DNA of 64,000 nt. Source: Hymenobacter duratus (GTDB lineage: Bacteria > Bacteroidota > Bacteroidia > Cytophagales > Hymenobacteraceae). The number at the start of each line of letters is the position of its first letter. Positions within the stretch are counted from its first letter, which is position 1. Where the stretch lies: contig NZ_JACWZZ010000002.1 in NCBI RefSeq assembly GCF_014698995.1, forward strand, positions 1,054,001-1,118,000, written 5' to 3'. A program made the position numbers and the translations under genes. Of this stretch, positions 34,678 through 43,430 are shown in pieces. The notes beneath the pieces were generated by a model. That model searched no databases. It was not told the DNA's origin and saw nothing but the letters and a program-made list of their open reading frames with translations.

Positions 34678-35400
34678 TCAGCGGCGACTTCTCAGAAAAG
34701 GCTGCCACCCGATACCAATACCCAGGAAAGGGGTCGGAACGCCGGCAGAAAACCACCGGTCCGTCTGGGCGGCCGAATCCAGTTCGCCCGGAGCCTTCAG
34801 GTTGCTCAGCGACACGCCCATGGTGTATTGCCAGAACCAAGTGTCGCTCCACCCCAGATAACGACGCGTAGCCAGGGCCAACTCGTGGCGGTAGGTGCCG
34901 AAATCAGAAATGGCATTTCCTTCATTTGTTACACCCGTGTACTGAAGCCGCGAAAGCCGATAGGTGAGGCTGGCCGACCCGAAAACGCCGATCCAGGCAA
35001 TGCCGGCCTGCCCAAACAGCTTACTGTACTGGCCTTTCCGCTGATCACAGCCCCAGACACAGGTTTTGCGGTCGACGGACGCAAGGCCACCACCGCCGGC
35101 AGCATTCACCAGCCAGCTGTTGCCCAGGGACCAGTAGCCGCCTATTCCCAGCTCGCCCTGCTGCGTGCGCAGATACTGCCGGCCACCGAGGTTCAGGCCG
35201 ACAGAGCCAGCGCCGGTCAGCACCACGTGGTTCAGGGGCGAGTAGGCGGCCATAGCTTCCAGCCGCGCCGACGGCTGCACGCTAGCTGTCACTTCCAGCT
35301 GGCCGCTTTCTTCCACCAGCGGCATGGTGGGTGTCATGGGAGCATACACGCTACATCCCGTGAGGGCAAGGCCACATAGGGCGAATAAAACAGCTTTCAT
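34678..35400 (-). CDS. paralogous outer-membrane lipoprotein 2
   Basis: 240 residues with a clean lipoprotein signal (MKAVLFALCGLALTGC). Mature start SVYAPMTPTMPLVEESGQLEVTA matches its relatives, followed by MAAYSPLNHVVLTGAGSVGLN. Several strand pairs suggest an eight-strand barrel (IGGYWSLGNSWLVNAAGGGGL). An odd feature is a CVWGCDQRKGQ segment with two Cys in the middle, absent from the other three copies. The function is unknown; tandem copies suggest recent expansion. About 185 bp upstream is empty. Confidence 0.78.
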   Translation of the reverse strand: MKAVLFALCGLALTGCSVYAPMTPTMPLVEESGQLEVTASVQPSARLEAMAAYSPLNHVVLTGAGSVGLNLGGRQYLRTQQGELGIGGYWSLGNSWLVNAAGGGGLASVDRKTCVWGCDQRKGQYSKLFGQAGIAWIGVFGSASLTYRLSRLQYTGVTNEGNAISDFGTYRHELALATRRYLGWSDTWFWQYTMGVSLSNLKAPGELDSAAQTDRWFSAGVPTPFLGIGIGWQPFLRSRR

Positions 35401-35585
35401 AGGGCGCTACTTAATGTCTGCCCGAAGTAGCTGCTCTTTCGGCTCAATCCCGAATCAATTCATCCGCTTATCAGACTTTTCCGGCGGCCTTTCCAGGTTA
35501 CCCAAATCATCGAATACGCGCTTATTACACTCGAAAAAGGCTTTTGCGAATGATAAATTCTGACTTTTGCGTCACCCCGATTATC
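35401..35585. other. gap between lipoprotein paralogues
   Basis: 185 bp with no gene, hairpin or promoter that I can support. Confidence 0.3.
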
Positions 35586-36350
35586 TTACTTTCCACCGGC
35601 CTGCCCGCCCAGGTTCACCACAATACCCAGCTGGAACACAGAGTTGGCCGCCTTCACGTATTTGCGCGGGATAAGGCCGAAGTTGCTGCCGCTGATGAGT
35701 TGAAGCTGTAGCGGGCCCAGCACTTCGATGCGGGTATAGGTGATGGGCTCGAAGAAGATGTTGTATTCGGAGGCGCGGGCCACGCCGTTGAGCCGAAACC
35801 CATTGAGGGTCACGTAGCTGGCGCGCAGAGCCGTGCCGTAGTTGAAAGGCCAGTCGCGGCCCAGGACGTGGAAGCTTTTCTTTTCCTTGGACGTGTAGTT
35901 CACCTGCAGGAAATATTTGTTGAGCGTGCCTTCGCGGGTTTCGGTGGGCACGTTGGTTTCGCGGCTGTATTCGGTGTATTTGGTACTGCCCACGCCCAGG
36001 CCGCCGTATACTTCCAGCACGCGCCGGTCCTGGCGGAGGCGGGTGAAATAGCCGAGGCCTCCTTCCACAAAATCGTGGTCCTGGGTCTGGCGGTTGTCTT
36101 TGGAGCCGAAGAAACTCTGCTTCTTATCGGCGTGCAGAAAGGAGGCCGACCCTATGACCCCCAGATGGTCGGTGACGGCATAGGCGCCCTGCACGGCCGT
36201 GTTCTGGCTGAAGTTGGTATGGATGCCGGCGCTCCACTCGCCCTTTTGCGTGAGCAGCGGCACCTGCGGCGGCGGCGGAAAATACAGTGACGTGCAGCCG
36301 GCCAGCAGGGGCAGCAGCAGAAGCAGAAGCGCGCGAAGCAAAACGGACAT
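35586..36350 (-). CDS. paralogous outer-membrane lipoprotein 3 (divergent)
   Basis: 254 residues from the ATG at 36350 with a long hydrophobic signal (SVLLRALLLLLLPLLAGC) and lipobox LAGC. The mature start TSLYFPPPPQVPLLTQKGEWSAG keeps the Y-x-P pattern, then VQGAYAVTDHLGVIGSASF, as in the other three. It is the most divergent member and has a longer Arg/Tyr-rich middle. The C-terminus (FQLGIVVNLGGQAGGK) is strand-like. I take it as an outer-membrane lipoprotein of the same family; it may have different ligands. Confidence 0.72.
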   Translation of the reverse strand: MSVLLRALLLLLLPLLAGCTSLYFPPPPQVPLLTQKGEWSAGIHTNFSQNTAVQGAYAVTDHLGVIGSASFLHADKKQSFFGSKDNRQTQDHDFVEGGLGYFTRLRQDRRVLEVYGGLGVGSTKYTEYSRETNVPTETREGTLNKYFLQVNYTSKEKKSFHVLGRDWPFNYGTALRASYVTLNGFRLNGVARASEYNIFFEPITYTRIEVLGPLQLQLISGSNFGLIPRKYVKAANSVFQLGIVVNLGGQAGGK

Positions 36351-36496
36351 TGGAGGCGGTGGCAGGTCGGAAAAGAAGAACCGGAGGCAAAACGCGTAAA
36401 GCGGACTTTCGTTGTGTGGCAGCCGCAGGCTCGTCAGTTGCGTAGAGCCTGTCGGACCCACGCAGGGTAGGTTCCCGTTTTCAAACTTCGTGTTTT

Positions 36497-37891
36497 ATGC
36501 CCAATACTCAGTACGACGCGCTTATTATCGGTTCGGGCCAAGCCGGCAATCCGCTGGCAACTGCGCTGGCCGACGCCGGCCAGCGTGTGGTTCTTGTAGA
36601 GGAAAATCTGCTGGGCGGGTCCTGCATCAACTATGGCTGCACGCCTGTGAAGGCCATGCTGGCCTCAGCGGAACGCGCCCACCAGTTGCGCACGGCCGCC
36701 GCCTACGGCATGCAGCCCCAGGAACCCGCCGTGGATATGGCGGCCGTGGTGACCCGCAAAGACGAAATAGTGCTGGCTATGCGCAACGGAGTGCGCAGCA
36801 ATCTGACGCAGGAGCGCCCCGGCATTACGGTGCTGCACGGGCACGCTACGTTTGTGGGCCCGCGCACGGTGCAAGTGCAGTTGGCCGGCGGCAAAACCCA
36901 GCAACTGACCGCCCGCAAGGTGTTCATCAACACCGGTACCCGGGCCGCTGTTCCCGATATCGAAGGGCTGCAGGAAGTTCCGTTCCTGACTACCACCCAG
37001 CTCCTCGACCTGAAAGAACTGCCCGAGCACCTCGTGATTCTGGGCGGCGGCTACATCGGCCTGGAGTTCAGCCAGCTCTACCGGCGCTTAGGCAGCCGCG
37101 TCACGATTGTCGAGTCGCACCGGCAGCTGCTGGAGCGCGAAGACGACGACGCCTGCATCGGGCTGACGCGGGTGCTGGAAGCGGAGGGCGTGGAAGTGGT
37201 GCTGGGCGCCAAGGTCCGTAAAGTGAGCCATAACGAAGGCAGCTACACACTCACGGCGCAAACGGCCGCCGGGGAGCGGCGCATCCGGGGCACGCACCTG
37301 GTAGTAGCCACCGGCCGCCGCCCCAACACCGACACGCTGGGCCTGGGCGCGGCCGGCGTACAAACGGACGAAAAAGGCTACATCCAGGTGAATGCGCGGC
37401 TGGAAACCAACGTGCGCGGCGTGTACGCGCTGGGCGACGTACACGGCGGCCCCCAGTTCACGCACATCAGCTACGACGATTTCCGGGTGGTGCGCGACAA
37501 CCTACTGCGCGGCAAGCGGCGCTCGGCCAAACAGCGGCCCCTGCCCTACTGTGTATTCACGGAGCCCCAGCTGGGCCGCATCGGGCTGAACGAGGACCAG
37601 GCCAAGGAGCAGGGCGTCTCGTACCGGGTGGCCACCATGCCGGTGCGCACCATCGGACGGGCCCGCGAAATAGGCCGCACGGAAGGCTTCTGGAAAGTGC
37701 TGGTCGGCGACGATGACCGGCTGCTGGGCGCCACGGTGCTGTGCGCCGAAGGGGGCGAAATCATGAGCATGTTTCAGCTGATGATGGCCGGCCGCCTGAA
37801 GTACCAGCAACTGCAGAACATGGTGCTCGCCCATCCCTGCTGGGCCGAGGGCCTGAACAACGTATTTACCAAGCTGGACAAGCCGAAGTAG
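36497..37891 (+). CDS. FAD-dependent pyridine nucleotide-disulfide oxidoreductase (mercuric reductase-like)
   Basis: 464 residues. The FAD-binding GxGxxG lies in YDALIIGSGQAGNPLATAL, and the redox disulfide in GGSCINYGCTPVK (two Cys, CxxxxC, about residues 41-46) has the two-cysteine pattern of this family. NAD-binding: VILGGGYIGLEFSQLYRRLG. An ALGDVHG segment and an AHPCWAEG end hold the His-Glu pair, although the usual HPT is HPC. I call it a mercuric-reductase-like or lipoamide-dehydrogenase-like flavoprotein; no MerA N-terminal metal-binding domain is present and no mer genes are nearby, so the substrate is unknown. A terminator follows. Confidence 0.88.
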   Translation: MPNTQYDALIIGSGQAGNPLATALADAGQRVVLVEENLLGGSCINYGCTPVKAMLASAERAHQLRTAAAYGMQPQEPAVDMAAVVTRKDEIVLAMRNGVRSNLTQERPGITVLHGHATFVGPRTVQVQLAGGKTQQLTARKVFINTGTRAAVPDIEGLQEVPFLTTTQLLDLKELPEHLVILGGGYIGLEFSQLYRRLGSRVTIVESHRQLLEREDDDACIGLTRVLEAEGVEVVLGAKVRKVSHNEGSYTLTAQTAAGERRIRGTHLVVATGRRPNTDTLGLGAAGVQTDEKGYIQVNARLETNVRGVYALGDVHGGPQFTHISYDDFRVVRDNLLRGKRRSAKQRPLPYCVFTEPQLGRIGLNEDQAKEQGVSYRVATMPVRTIGRAREIGRTEGFWKVLVGDDDRLLGATVLCAEGGEIMSMFQLMMAGRLKYQQLQNMVLAHPCWAEGLNNVFTKLDKPK

Positions 37892-37911
37892 CAGGTGTGC
37901 TATTAGCAGCA

Positions 37912-37960
37912 GATAATGCAGAGGAATCCTAGCTAGGCTTCTTCCGCATTATCGTTTCTT
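37912..37960 (+). terminator. probable terminator of the flavoprotein gene
   Basis: GATAATGC ... AGAGGAA ... TTCTTCC ... GCATTATC then GTTTCTTC; stem with a loop of 13 nt; 21 bp after the stop. Confidence 0.6.
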
Positions 37961-37983
37961 CGTCCTGCCCAACTGCTATCCTT

Positions 37984-38451
37984 ATGCTCCGACGATTTCT
38001 CCTTTTCAGCGGGCTGCTGGCTGGTCTGAACGCCTGCTCTTCCGGCACCGTTTGCTACCTGAAATCAACTGAAGCAGATGGATTATCGACTGACTCGCCG
38101 GTGCTGATGAATGGCGTGAAGGTAGGTGCAGTAGAAAGGTTCAGCATAGAGCCAGACAGCCTGATTCTGGTGCGCCTGCAGCTCGCCAAAGACGTGGTAC
38201 TACCTAATGACTCCCGCTTTCAATTGGAGCGCAGCCTGCTGGGCACTGGCAGCATCGTAGTGGTAGCAGGCCGAAGCCCGCAGCCGCTACGCCAAAACGA
38301 CACCCTCCTGCTGGCCGTGCCTACTTCTGCCGACAGCAATCGGCTGCCGGCTGCCGGCCTGCTACAAGCGTTGTTCGGCAACAAACAGGACTCACTGCTC
38401 ATCGAGCTTAGAAGACTGAACCGCAACCTGGAAAAGGCCAACAAGGACTAG
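37984..38451 (+). CDS. MlaD/MCE-domain lipoprotein
   Basis: 155 residues. A signal MLRRFLLFSGLLAGLNAC ends in a lipobox-like LNAC. A single MCE domain follows (DGLSTDSPVLMNGVKVGAVERFSI; LPNDSRFQLERSLLGTGSIVVVAG), typical of the MlaD proteins that bind phospholipid in Mla/Mce-type transport, and a short C-terminal helix (LIELRRLNRNLEKANKD). A stand-alone copy with no MlaE/F neighbours is odd; it may work with a transporter elsewhere. Short and single-domain, it could equally be an orphan. Confidence 0.78.
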   Translation: MLRRFLLFSGLLAGLNACSSGTVCYLKSTEADGLSTDSPVLMNGVKVGAVERFSIEPDSLILVRLQLAKDVVLPNDSRFQLERSLLGTGSIVVVAGRSPQPLRQNDTLLLAVPTSADSNRLPAAGLLQALFGNKQDSLLIELRRLNRNLEKANKD

Positions 38452-38504
38452 CTTTTCACCTTTCGGGTAGATTCGGGCTGCCCAATTTCCAACCCGCTAC
38501 TACC

Positions 38505-39047
38505 ATGACTACCTTCGCCGAAACGCCCCGCCTGCTGCTGCGTGAGCTACAAGCTACCGATGTGCCCGGCATGTTCGCGCTGGACTCGGACCCGGAAGTG
38601 CACCGCTACCTCGGCAACCAACCCGTGCAGACGCTGGCGCAAAGCGAGGAAACCATTGCCTTTGTGCGGCGGCAGTACCAGGAAAACGGCATTGGACGCT
38701 GGGCCGTGGAGCTTAAAGAAACCGGTGAGTTTCTGGGCTGGGCCGGCCTGAAATTTGTCCGTGAGCCACTCAACAGGCACGTCGATTTCTATGATGTAGG
38801 CTACCGGCTTATTCGCCGCTACTGGGGAAATGGCTATGCCACGGAAGCAGCCCGCGCCTCCGTGGCGTATGGTTTCAACGTGCTGCGGCAGCCGGTGCTT
38901 TATGCCACAGCCGACATGCAAAACCTGGCGTCGCGCGCCGTGCTGGCGAAAGTGGGGTTTCAGCACTTGGGCGAATTCGAGTACGAAAGCGTGCCGACGG
39001 CGTGGCTGGAGGCGCGGGCCGTCGCTACTTCGCCTCCCGCCGCTTAG
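38505..39047 (+). CDS. GNAT-family N-acetyltransferase (RimJ/RimL type)
   Basis: 180 residues. It opens TFAETPRLLLRELQATDVPGMFALDSDPEV, the start of acetyltransf_3 proteins, and has WAGLKFV..VDFYDVGYRLIRRYWGNGYATEAA, containing the acetyl-CoA motif (R-x2-x-G-N-G-Y-A). The C-terminus (SRAVLAKVGFQHLGEFEYE) matches too. Family members acetylate ribosomal proteins or antibiotics; the substrate here is not predictable. It is 53 bp after the MlaD-like gene and overlaps the next minus-strand gene by 23 bp at the 3' ends. Confidence 0.9.
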   Translation: MTTFAETPRLLLRELQATDVPGMFALDSDPEVHRYLGNQPVQTLAQSEETIAFVRRQYQENGIGRWAVELKETGEFLGWAGLKFVREPLNRHVDFYDVGYRLIRRYWGNGYATEAARASVAYGFNVLRQPVLYATADMQNLASRAVLAKVGFQHLGEFEYESVPTAWLEARAVATSPPAA

Positions 39048-39819
39048 CCCCGAACCGGTGCGGATAGAAAACCACCCCCACTCCGGCCGTGAAAGCACTG
39101 TTGCGGATCCGCTCGTCATTATAGCCCCGGCTGGACACCTGCTGGCTCAAGCCGGCCGATACTCCCAGCGTCATCTGCAGCTGTGCCCAGCCCGGCCGCT
39201 GGCTTTTCCGGTCATTGCTCCGCAAAAAAAGCATCGGCTCACCGCGCAGCATCTGCTGAATGGGCAGCGGCTGGCCGTTGTAGGTAAGGGTGGTAAAAGT
39301 CACGTTTGTGAGCCGGTAGGTGGCACCCAGCATCACCCGGTCCCACTCATACGCCACGCCTAGCTGACCAAACAATTTGTAGTAGCGGGCCCGATACACC
39401 GCTACTTCATCGGTCGGATTAAAAAACAGATCCGGCTCCCGGAAGCCCCGCTCACCTACGGCATGTCCACCGCCCAGCAGGCCACTCAGCAGCAGCCGGT
39501 CGGTGGCGGGCAAGTACGTGCCCACGCCCACCTCGTACTGCCGGCTGTAGAAGTAGGTGGTATCGTAGCCGCCGCGTGGCCGGAGACTACCGACGGCGGT
39601 GAGCACCATATAGCGCAACGGCGAGTAAGCAGTTCCTGCATCGAAGCGGCTGGCGGGTAGCCAGGTGGCCTGTACCTCCGCCTGGCCGGCACCCCGCAGC
39701 ATCGGCATGTGCGGCTGCATGGGCGAATACACCGAACATGCGCCCAACAGAAAACTCAGCAGTGCCGGCACGACGCCCACCATACTCCGGCGTCTATTTG
39801 CATGAGACAGGATGCCCAT
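39025..39819 (-). CDS. paralogous outer-membrane lipoprotein 4
   Basis: 264 residues from the ATG at 39819, chosen because the basic start (HANRRRSMVGV) leads into a hydrophobic run and the lipobox LGAC; an ATG at 39783 would be shorter. The mature start SVYSPMQPHMPMLRGAGQAEVQAT then TAYSPLRYMVLTAVGSL matches the three copies to the left most closely among themselves. The body is strand-rich with YEVGVGTYLPATDRLLLSGLL. It lies about 2.7 kb from the nearest relative, separated by the flavoprotein, MlaD-like and GNAT genes. Outer-membrane lipoprotein by signal; function unknown. Confidence 0.75.
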   Translation of the reverse strand: MGILSHANRRRSMVGVVPALLSFLLGACSVYSPMQPHMPMLRGAGQAEVQATWLPASRFDAGTAYSPLRYMVLTAVGSLRPRGGYDTTYFYSRQYEVGVGTYLPATDRLLLSGLLGGGHAVGERGFREPDLFFNPTDEVAVYRARYYKLFGQLGVAYEWDRVMLGATYRLTNVTFTTLTYNGQPLPIQQMLRGEPMLFLRSNDRKSQRPGWAQLQMTLGVSAGLSQQVSSRGYNDERIRNSAFTAGVGVVFYPHRFGAKRREAK

Positions 39820-39975
39820 ATAATTCACTAGTTTACAGAGGATAACTCCCAATAAATATCGTTTTCACATACTTTTTCCCGGCAGCTTACGCCCGGCACT
39901 TACTTCCTGCGGCTCAGCCGGAATGCCAGCACGCTTACCCGTCGGGTAGTCATCCGCTAATGTAGTATCCTCGCT

Positions 39976-40747
39976 ATGGAAAAACGTCTGGCTCTGTGCT
40001 TCCTTGCTGTAATTCTGTTTCCAGCATCACTATTCGCCCAACGCCCTTTTGCGGTAGTGGCCGCTGCTCAGGTACACGGTATGAAGCCCCGTTTTGCTGA
40101 CGACCAATTGGTAAATGCCCGCATCAGCTTATCTGCCCGTGTATACCGAAGTCTGACAGTTGGAGCACTAATAGGCTTATCCCCTACCGTGGCACTGCAG
40201 GCTACGGCTGGCTTCTCTTCCTATGGCCTAGCAGTCCGTAGGCAACTCGATTATTCCAAGCACCGGTACCAGAATTCAGATCTAAGTAGTACCCGCACAA
40301 ACGCGCTTGAATTTGCTTTGGTAGCTCGTCGGTCCTTCGCAAGAACGCAGAACCCCAATCACGGGTGGTTTACAGATGCCGGACTGGATGTTTTTTATCT
40401 TGGAAATCGTGGCGAAATAGGGGGCATTGGTGGCTTGGGTATTGGAAACAGCAACACAGGCCCAACTGGTCCGGGCATAGCCGGCTCAGTGTCCGCTGTC
40501 AGTGGCAGTCCGTACCGCATCGGTCTGCGGGTGGGCGCTGCATCCGCGCCACACGCTGGCGCTGGAGCTGCTGGCCAGTGCCGGTCTGCGCGACCTGCAG
40601 CGGTTCCAGATGCAGTACGTGGTCTGGGAGCAGGGGCCGACCATCGACCCCAAGGCCTATACCAACACCCTGGCAACCCGCTTCAGCTTTGTCGGGCTGC
40701 AGGCCGCCTACCGGTTTCAGACGAACAGAATGCCAGCTCTACCCTAA
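39976..40747 (+). pseudogene. frameshifted secreted barrel protein
   Basis: The frame from the ATG at 39976 has a signal peptide (EKRLALCFLAVILFPASLFA) and barrel-like sequence to about codon 188 (SGSPYRIGLRVGA), then turns into low-quality sequence that would run on past 40844 into rny. From about 40535 the adjacent frame continues the protein well (ALHPRHTLALELLASAGLRDL, VWEQGPTIDPKAYTNTL, ..SFVGLQAAYRFQTNRMPALP) to a TAA at 40745. So one base is gained or two lost near 40537. It may be a real decayed gene or a sequence error. Read as one, it would be a secreted barrel of about 257 residues with no named family. Confidence 0.75.
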
Positions 40748-40785
40748 GGCCGCTGACAGCACATATATTTGCTGCCGACTTCACA

Positions 40786-40824
40786 GAAAAAGCCCCCACA
40801 ACTTGCGTTACGGGGGCTTTTTTC
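40786..40824. terminator. terminator between the frameshifted gene and rny
   Basis: AAAAAGCCCCC, loop of 14 nt, GGGGGCTTTTTTC. It lies 20 bp past the rny stop on the minus strand and 38 bp past the other gene on the plus strand, so it can serve both. Confidence 0.85.
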
Positions 40825-40843
40825 TTACGAAGCAGGTGTCTGC

Positions 40844-42541
40844 TTACTTGGCGTAGGCTACGGCGCGCATTTCGCGAATTACCGTGATTTTGATCTGGCC
40901 GGGGTACTGCATTTCCTTCTCGATTTTCTGGGAAATTTCGTAGCTCAGCTCCGAGGCACGTTCATCGGTTACGTTCTCAGCATCTACCATCACGCGCAGC
41001 TCGCGGCCGGCCTGAATGGCGAAGCACTGGTTCACGCCCTTGAAGCCGTTGGCGGTTTCTTCCAGCTGCTTGAGGCGCTTGATGTAGCTTTCCATCATCT
41101 CGCGGCGGGCACCGGGGCGCGAGCCGCTGATGGCGTCGCAGGCCTGTACGAGCGGCGAAATCATGGCCGTCATTTCGATTTCGTCGTGGTGGGCGCCGAT
41201 GGCGTTTACCACGTCGGGGTGCTCCTTGTACTTCTTAGCCATTTCCATGCCCAGAATGGCGTGGGGTAGCTCGGGCTCCTCGGTGCTTACCTTGCCTATG
41301 TCGTGGAGCAGGCCGGCACGCTTGGCTTTCTTCACATCCAAGCCCATTTCGGCGGCCATGGTGGCGCAGAGGTTGGCTACTTCGCGCGAGTGCTGGAGCA
41401 GGTTCTGGCCGTAGCTGGAGCGGAAACGCATGCGGCCCACCATCTTAATCAGCTCGGGGTGCAGGCCATGGATGCCAAGGTCGATGATGGTTTTCTCCCC
41501 GATTTCGACGATTTCTTCGTCGATGTTCTTGCGGGTTTTGGCCACAATTTCCTCAATGCGGGCCGGGTGAATCCGGCCGTCTTTCACCAGCAAGTGCAAG
41601 CTCAGGCGGGCTACCTCGCGGCGCACCGGATCGAAGCCGGAGATGATGATGGCCTCCGGCGTGTCGTCCACGATGATTTCGACGCCGGTAGCGGCTTCCA
41701 GCGCCCGGATGTTACGCCCCTCGCGGCCGATGATCTTGCCCTTCACGTCGTCGGATTCGATGTTGAACACCGACACGCAGTTCTCAATGGCATGCTCGGC
41801 GGCGGTGCGCTGAATGGTTTCGAGCACGATTTTCTTGGCGTCCTTGGTAGCGGTGAGCTTGGATTGCGCTACCACGTCCTTGATGTAGGAAGAGGCCTGA
41901 ATCTGAGCTTCGTTCTTGAGCGACTCTACCAGCTGTTCTCGGGCTTCGGCAGCCGTCAGGCCGGAAATGGTTTCCAGCTGCTGCTGCACGTGCTGCTGCT
42001 GCTCGGTGAGCTCCTGCGTGCGCTGCTCCAGCTCGGCTTCCACTTCCTGCTCGCGCTGCTCTAGCTTGGCCAGCTGGTTTTCGAGGGTGGCACGGCGCTT
42101 CTCTTCTTGGGCTTCCAGCTTTTCGCGCTGCTGCTGCGCCTGCGTTTCAATCCGCTCACGGGTGGCATCCAGCTCGGTTTCCTTGCGCTGAATCTGTTCC
42201 AGCTGGCGCTGGGTGGTCTGGGTGAGCTGCTTGATGCTTTGCTCCTGTTCTACTACAGCGGCACGGCGCTCGGTCAGCTCCTGCTCAAGGGCCTGCTTCT
42301 GGCGGCGGCTTTCCTGTTCCCACTCCTGCTTGAGGGTGCGGAACTTGTCTTTCGATTGTTGAATCCGCTCGTCGCGGGTGCGGGTGGCTTGCTGCTCGGC
42401 TTCGGCCAGCAGTTGTTGGGCGCGCGCTTTCGCGTCGGCCTCGTGGTCCTGCCGGGCCTTACCGGCCAGCAGGCGCCCCACCACGATGCCGACCACAAGG
42501 GCCAGCACGGCGGCAAGAGCAATATAAACAGAGGTGGACAT
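40844..42541 (-). CDS. rny: ribonuclease Y
   Basis: 565 residues. An N-terminal membrane helix ([21 protein letters not shown]) is followed by a long coiled coil (residues about 35-230, full of Glu/Gln/Lys), a KH domain ([27 protein letters not shown]) and an HD domain ([14 protein letters not shown]), the metal-dependent phosphohydrolase site. RNase Y starts mRNA decay at the membrane. The chain is somewhat longer than the usual about 520, mainly in the coiled coil. It follows zapA and a candidate RNA in an order (pheT, coiled-coil gene, zapA, rny) found in other Bacteroidota. Confidence 0.97.
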   Translation of the reverse strand: MSTSVYIALAAVLALVVGIVVGRLLAGKARQDHEADAKARAQQLLAEAEQQATRTRDERIQQSKDKFRTLKQEWEQESRRQKQALEQELTERRAAVVEQEQSIKQLTQTTQRQLEQIQRKETELDATRERIETQAQQQREKLEAQEEKRRATLENQLAKLEQREQEVEAELEQRTQELTEQQQHVQQQLETISGLTAAEAREQLVESLKNEAQIQASSYIKDVVAQSKLTATKDAKKIVLETIQRTAAEHAIENCVSVFNIESDDVKGKIIGREGRNIRALEAATGVEIIVDDTPEAIIISGFDPVRREVARLSLHLLVKDGRIHPARIEEIVAKTRKNIDEEIVEIGEKTIIDLGIHGLHPELIKMVGRMRFRSSYGQNLLQHSREVANLCATMAAEMGLDVKKAKRAGLLHDIGKVSTEEPELPHAILGMEMAKKYKEHPDVVNAIGAHHDEIEMTAMISPLVQACDAISGSRPGARREMMESYIKRLKQLEETANGFKGVNQCFAIQAGRELRVMVDAENVTDERASELSYEISQKIEKEMQYPGQIKITVIREMRAVAYAK

Positions 42542-42589
42542 GGGCTATGGATTAGAGGAAGTGTGGAAACTCCATAACCCGGCAAAAGG

Positions 42590-42670
42590 CCAGATGCCAA
42601 ACAACCCCGCCGCGCCGTCTGCGCCACCGGGGTTTCAAGCTCTGCTAACTACGCGGGTGCGTGCGTCTGG
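42590..42670 (-). ncRNA. candidate structured RNA between zapA and rny (possible 6S-like)
   Basis: On the minus strand a closing stem (CCAGACGC with GGCATCTGG, one mismatch) encloses an unpaired 5' segment of about 20 nt and an inner hairpin (AAACCCCG / CGGGGTTGTTT with a GC-rich apex). A closed stem, an open bulge and an apical hairpin are the outline of 6S RNA, and zapA is a 6S neighbour in Proteobacteria; I also recall a 6S-Flavo family in Bacteroidota. But the RNA is short, and it could equally be the zapA terminator or an rny leader. This is a lead, not an annotation. Confidence 0.3.
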
Positions 42671-42675
42671 TAGCT

Positions 42676-42966
42676 TCAGACGAGCACCACTCCCGACAGC
42701 AGCTCATCGAGGCGCGCGAGGCGCTCGGTCAGAACCGTGTCGGTACCATCTTTCTCCTTACTGACTTTCAGGCGGTCAGCCATCGTGGACAAGGCAATCA
42801 TGGCCAGCAGATCCTGCTTGTCCTGAATGCCGTATTGCTCGCGAAATTCCTTGATCCGCTCACCCAGCAGGCGACCAGCCATACGGAGCCGCTCCTCATC
42901 CTGAGGCTCGACGCGCATCGGATAGTCCCGTTCGGCAATGCGGATTTTAATGGATAGTTCGCTCAT
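42676..42966 (-). CDS. zapA: cell division protein ZapA
   Basis: 96 residues. The start SELSIKIRIAERDYPMRVEPQDEERLRMAGRLL is the ZapA fold: a short beta part, then a helix. The second half is an amphipathic helix (DKQDLLAMIALSTMADRL) used for dimers and tetramers. ZapA links FtsZ filaments at the division ring. The gene lies 34 bp after the coiled-coil gene and 134 bp before rny on the same strand. Confidence 0.95.
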   Translation of the reverse strand: MSELSIKIRIAERDYPMRVEPQDEERLRMAGRLLGERIKEFREQYGIQDKQDLLAMIALSTMADRLKVSKEKDGTDTVLTERLARLDELLSGVVLV

Positions 42967-43000
42967 GGGAGCAGTCGTGGGTGGGGTTGGGTGGTGATGG

Positions 43001-43297
43001 TTACTCCCTCAAATAGGCAAGGCACTTATCTATTTCGCGGATGTATTCGTTGAGGCGCAGTTTAAGCTCGTTGACATTGGCCGGTTCACCGGCTATGGTA
43101 TTGACAAGTTTAGTGATATTCTCCTGATTGTGGAAATCCTTCAGCTGCCGCTCCCGGTCGCGCACGTCGGCCCGGAGCTGCTCAACTGTAGTTTGGGCAT
43201 CAGCCAGCTCCTCGCGCAACTGCTGATAGGCAGTCACTAAGGTGTTCACCTGCCGCTCCAGGCGGTCTAGTTGAGCAAGTTGCTGGGAGGAAGCCAT
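43001..43297 (-). CDS. small coiled-coil protein ahead of zapA
   Basis: 98 residues, nearly all helix. Heptad-like repeats run from about residue 5 to 60 (LDRLERQVNTLVTAYQQLRE; DAQTTVEQLRADVRDRERQL), then FHNQENITKLVNTIAGEPANVNELKLRLNEYIREIDKCLAYL. No signal or membrane segment. This is the regular neighbour of zapA in Bacteroidota and resembles ZapB in size and shape, so I suspect a division-ring partner; there is no proof. It begins 134 bp after the pheT stop. Confidence 0.8.
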   Translation of the reverse strand: MASSQQLAQLDRLERQVNTLVTAYQQLREELADAQTTVEQLRADVRDRERQLKDFHNQENITKLVNTIAGEPANVNELKLRLNEYIREIDKCLAYLRE

Positions 43298-43430
43298 GCA
43301 GATAAAGAATTTTCAGGCAGGTAAGGTAAGTAGTAGCGCGAACTTTGCCATTCCCTTTTCACAGCCCTATAGTTCAGGTTACTGAATCAATAGCCCAGCA
43401 ATAGGTGAATTTGCCGGCTCGCGCTACTTG

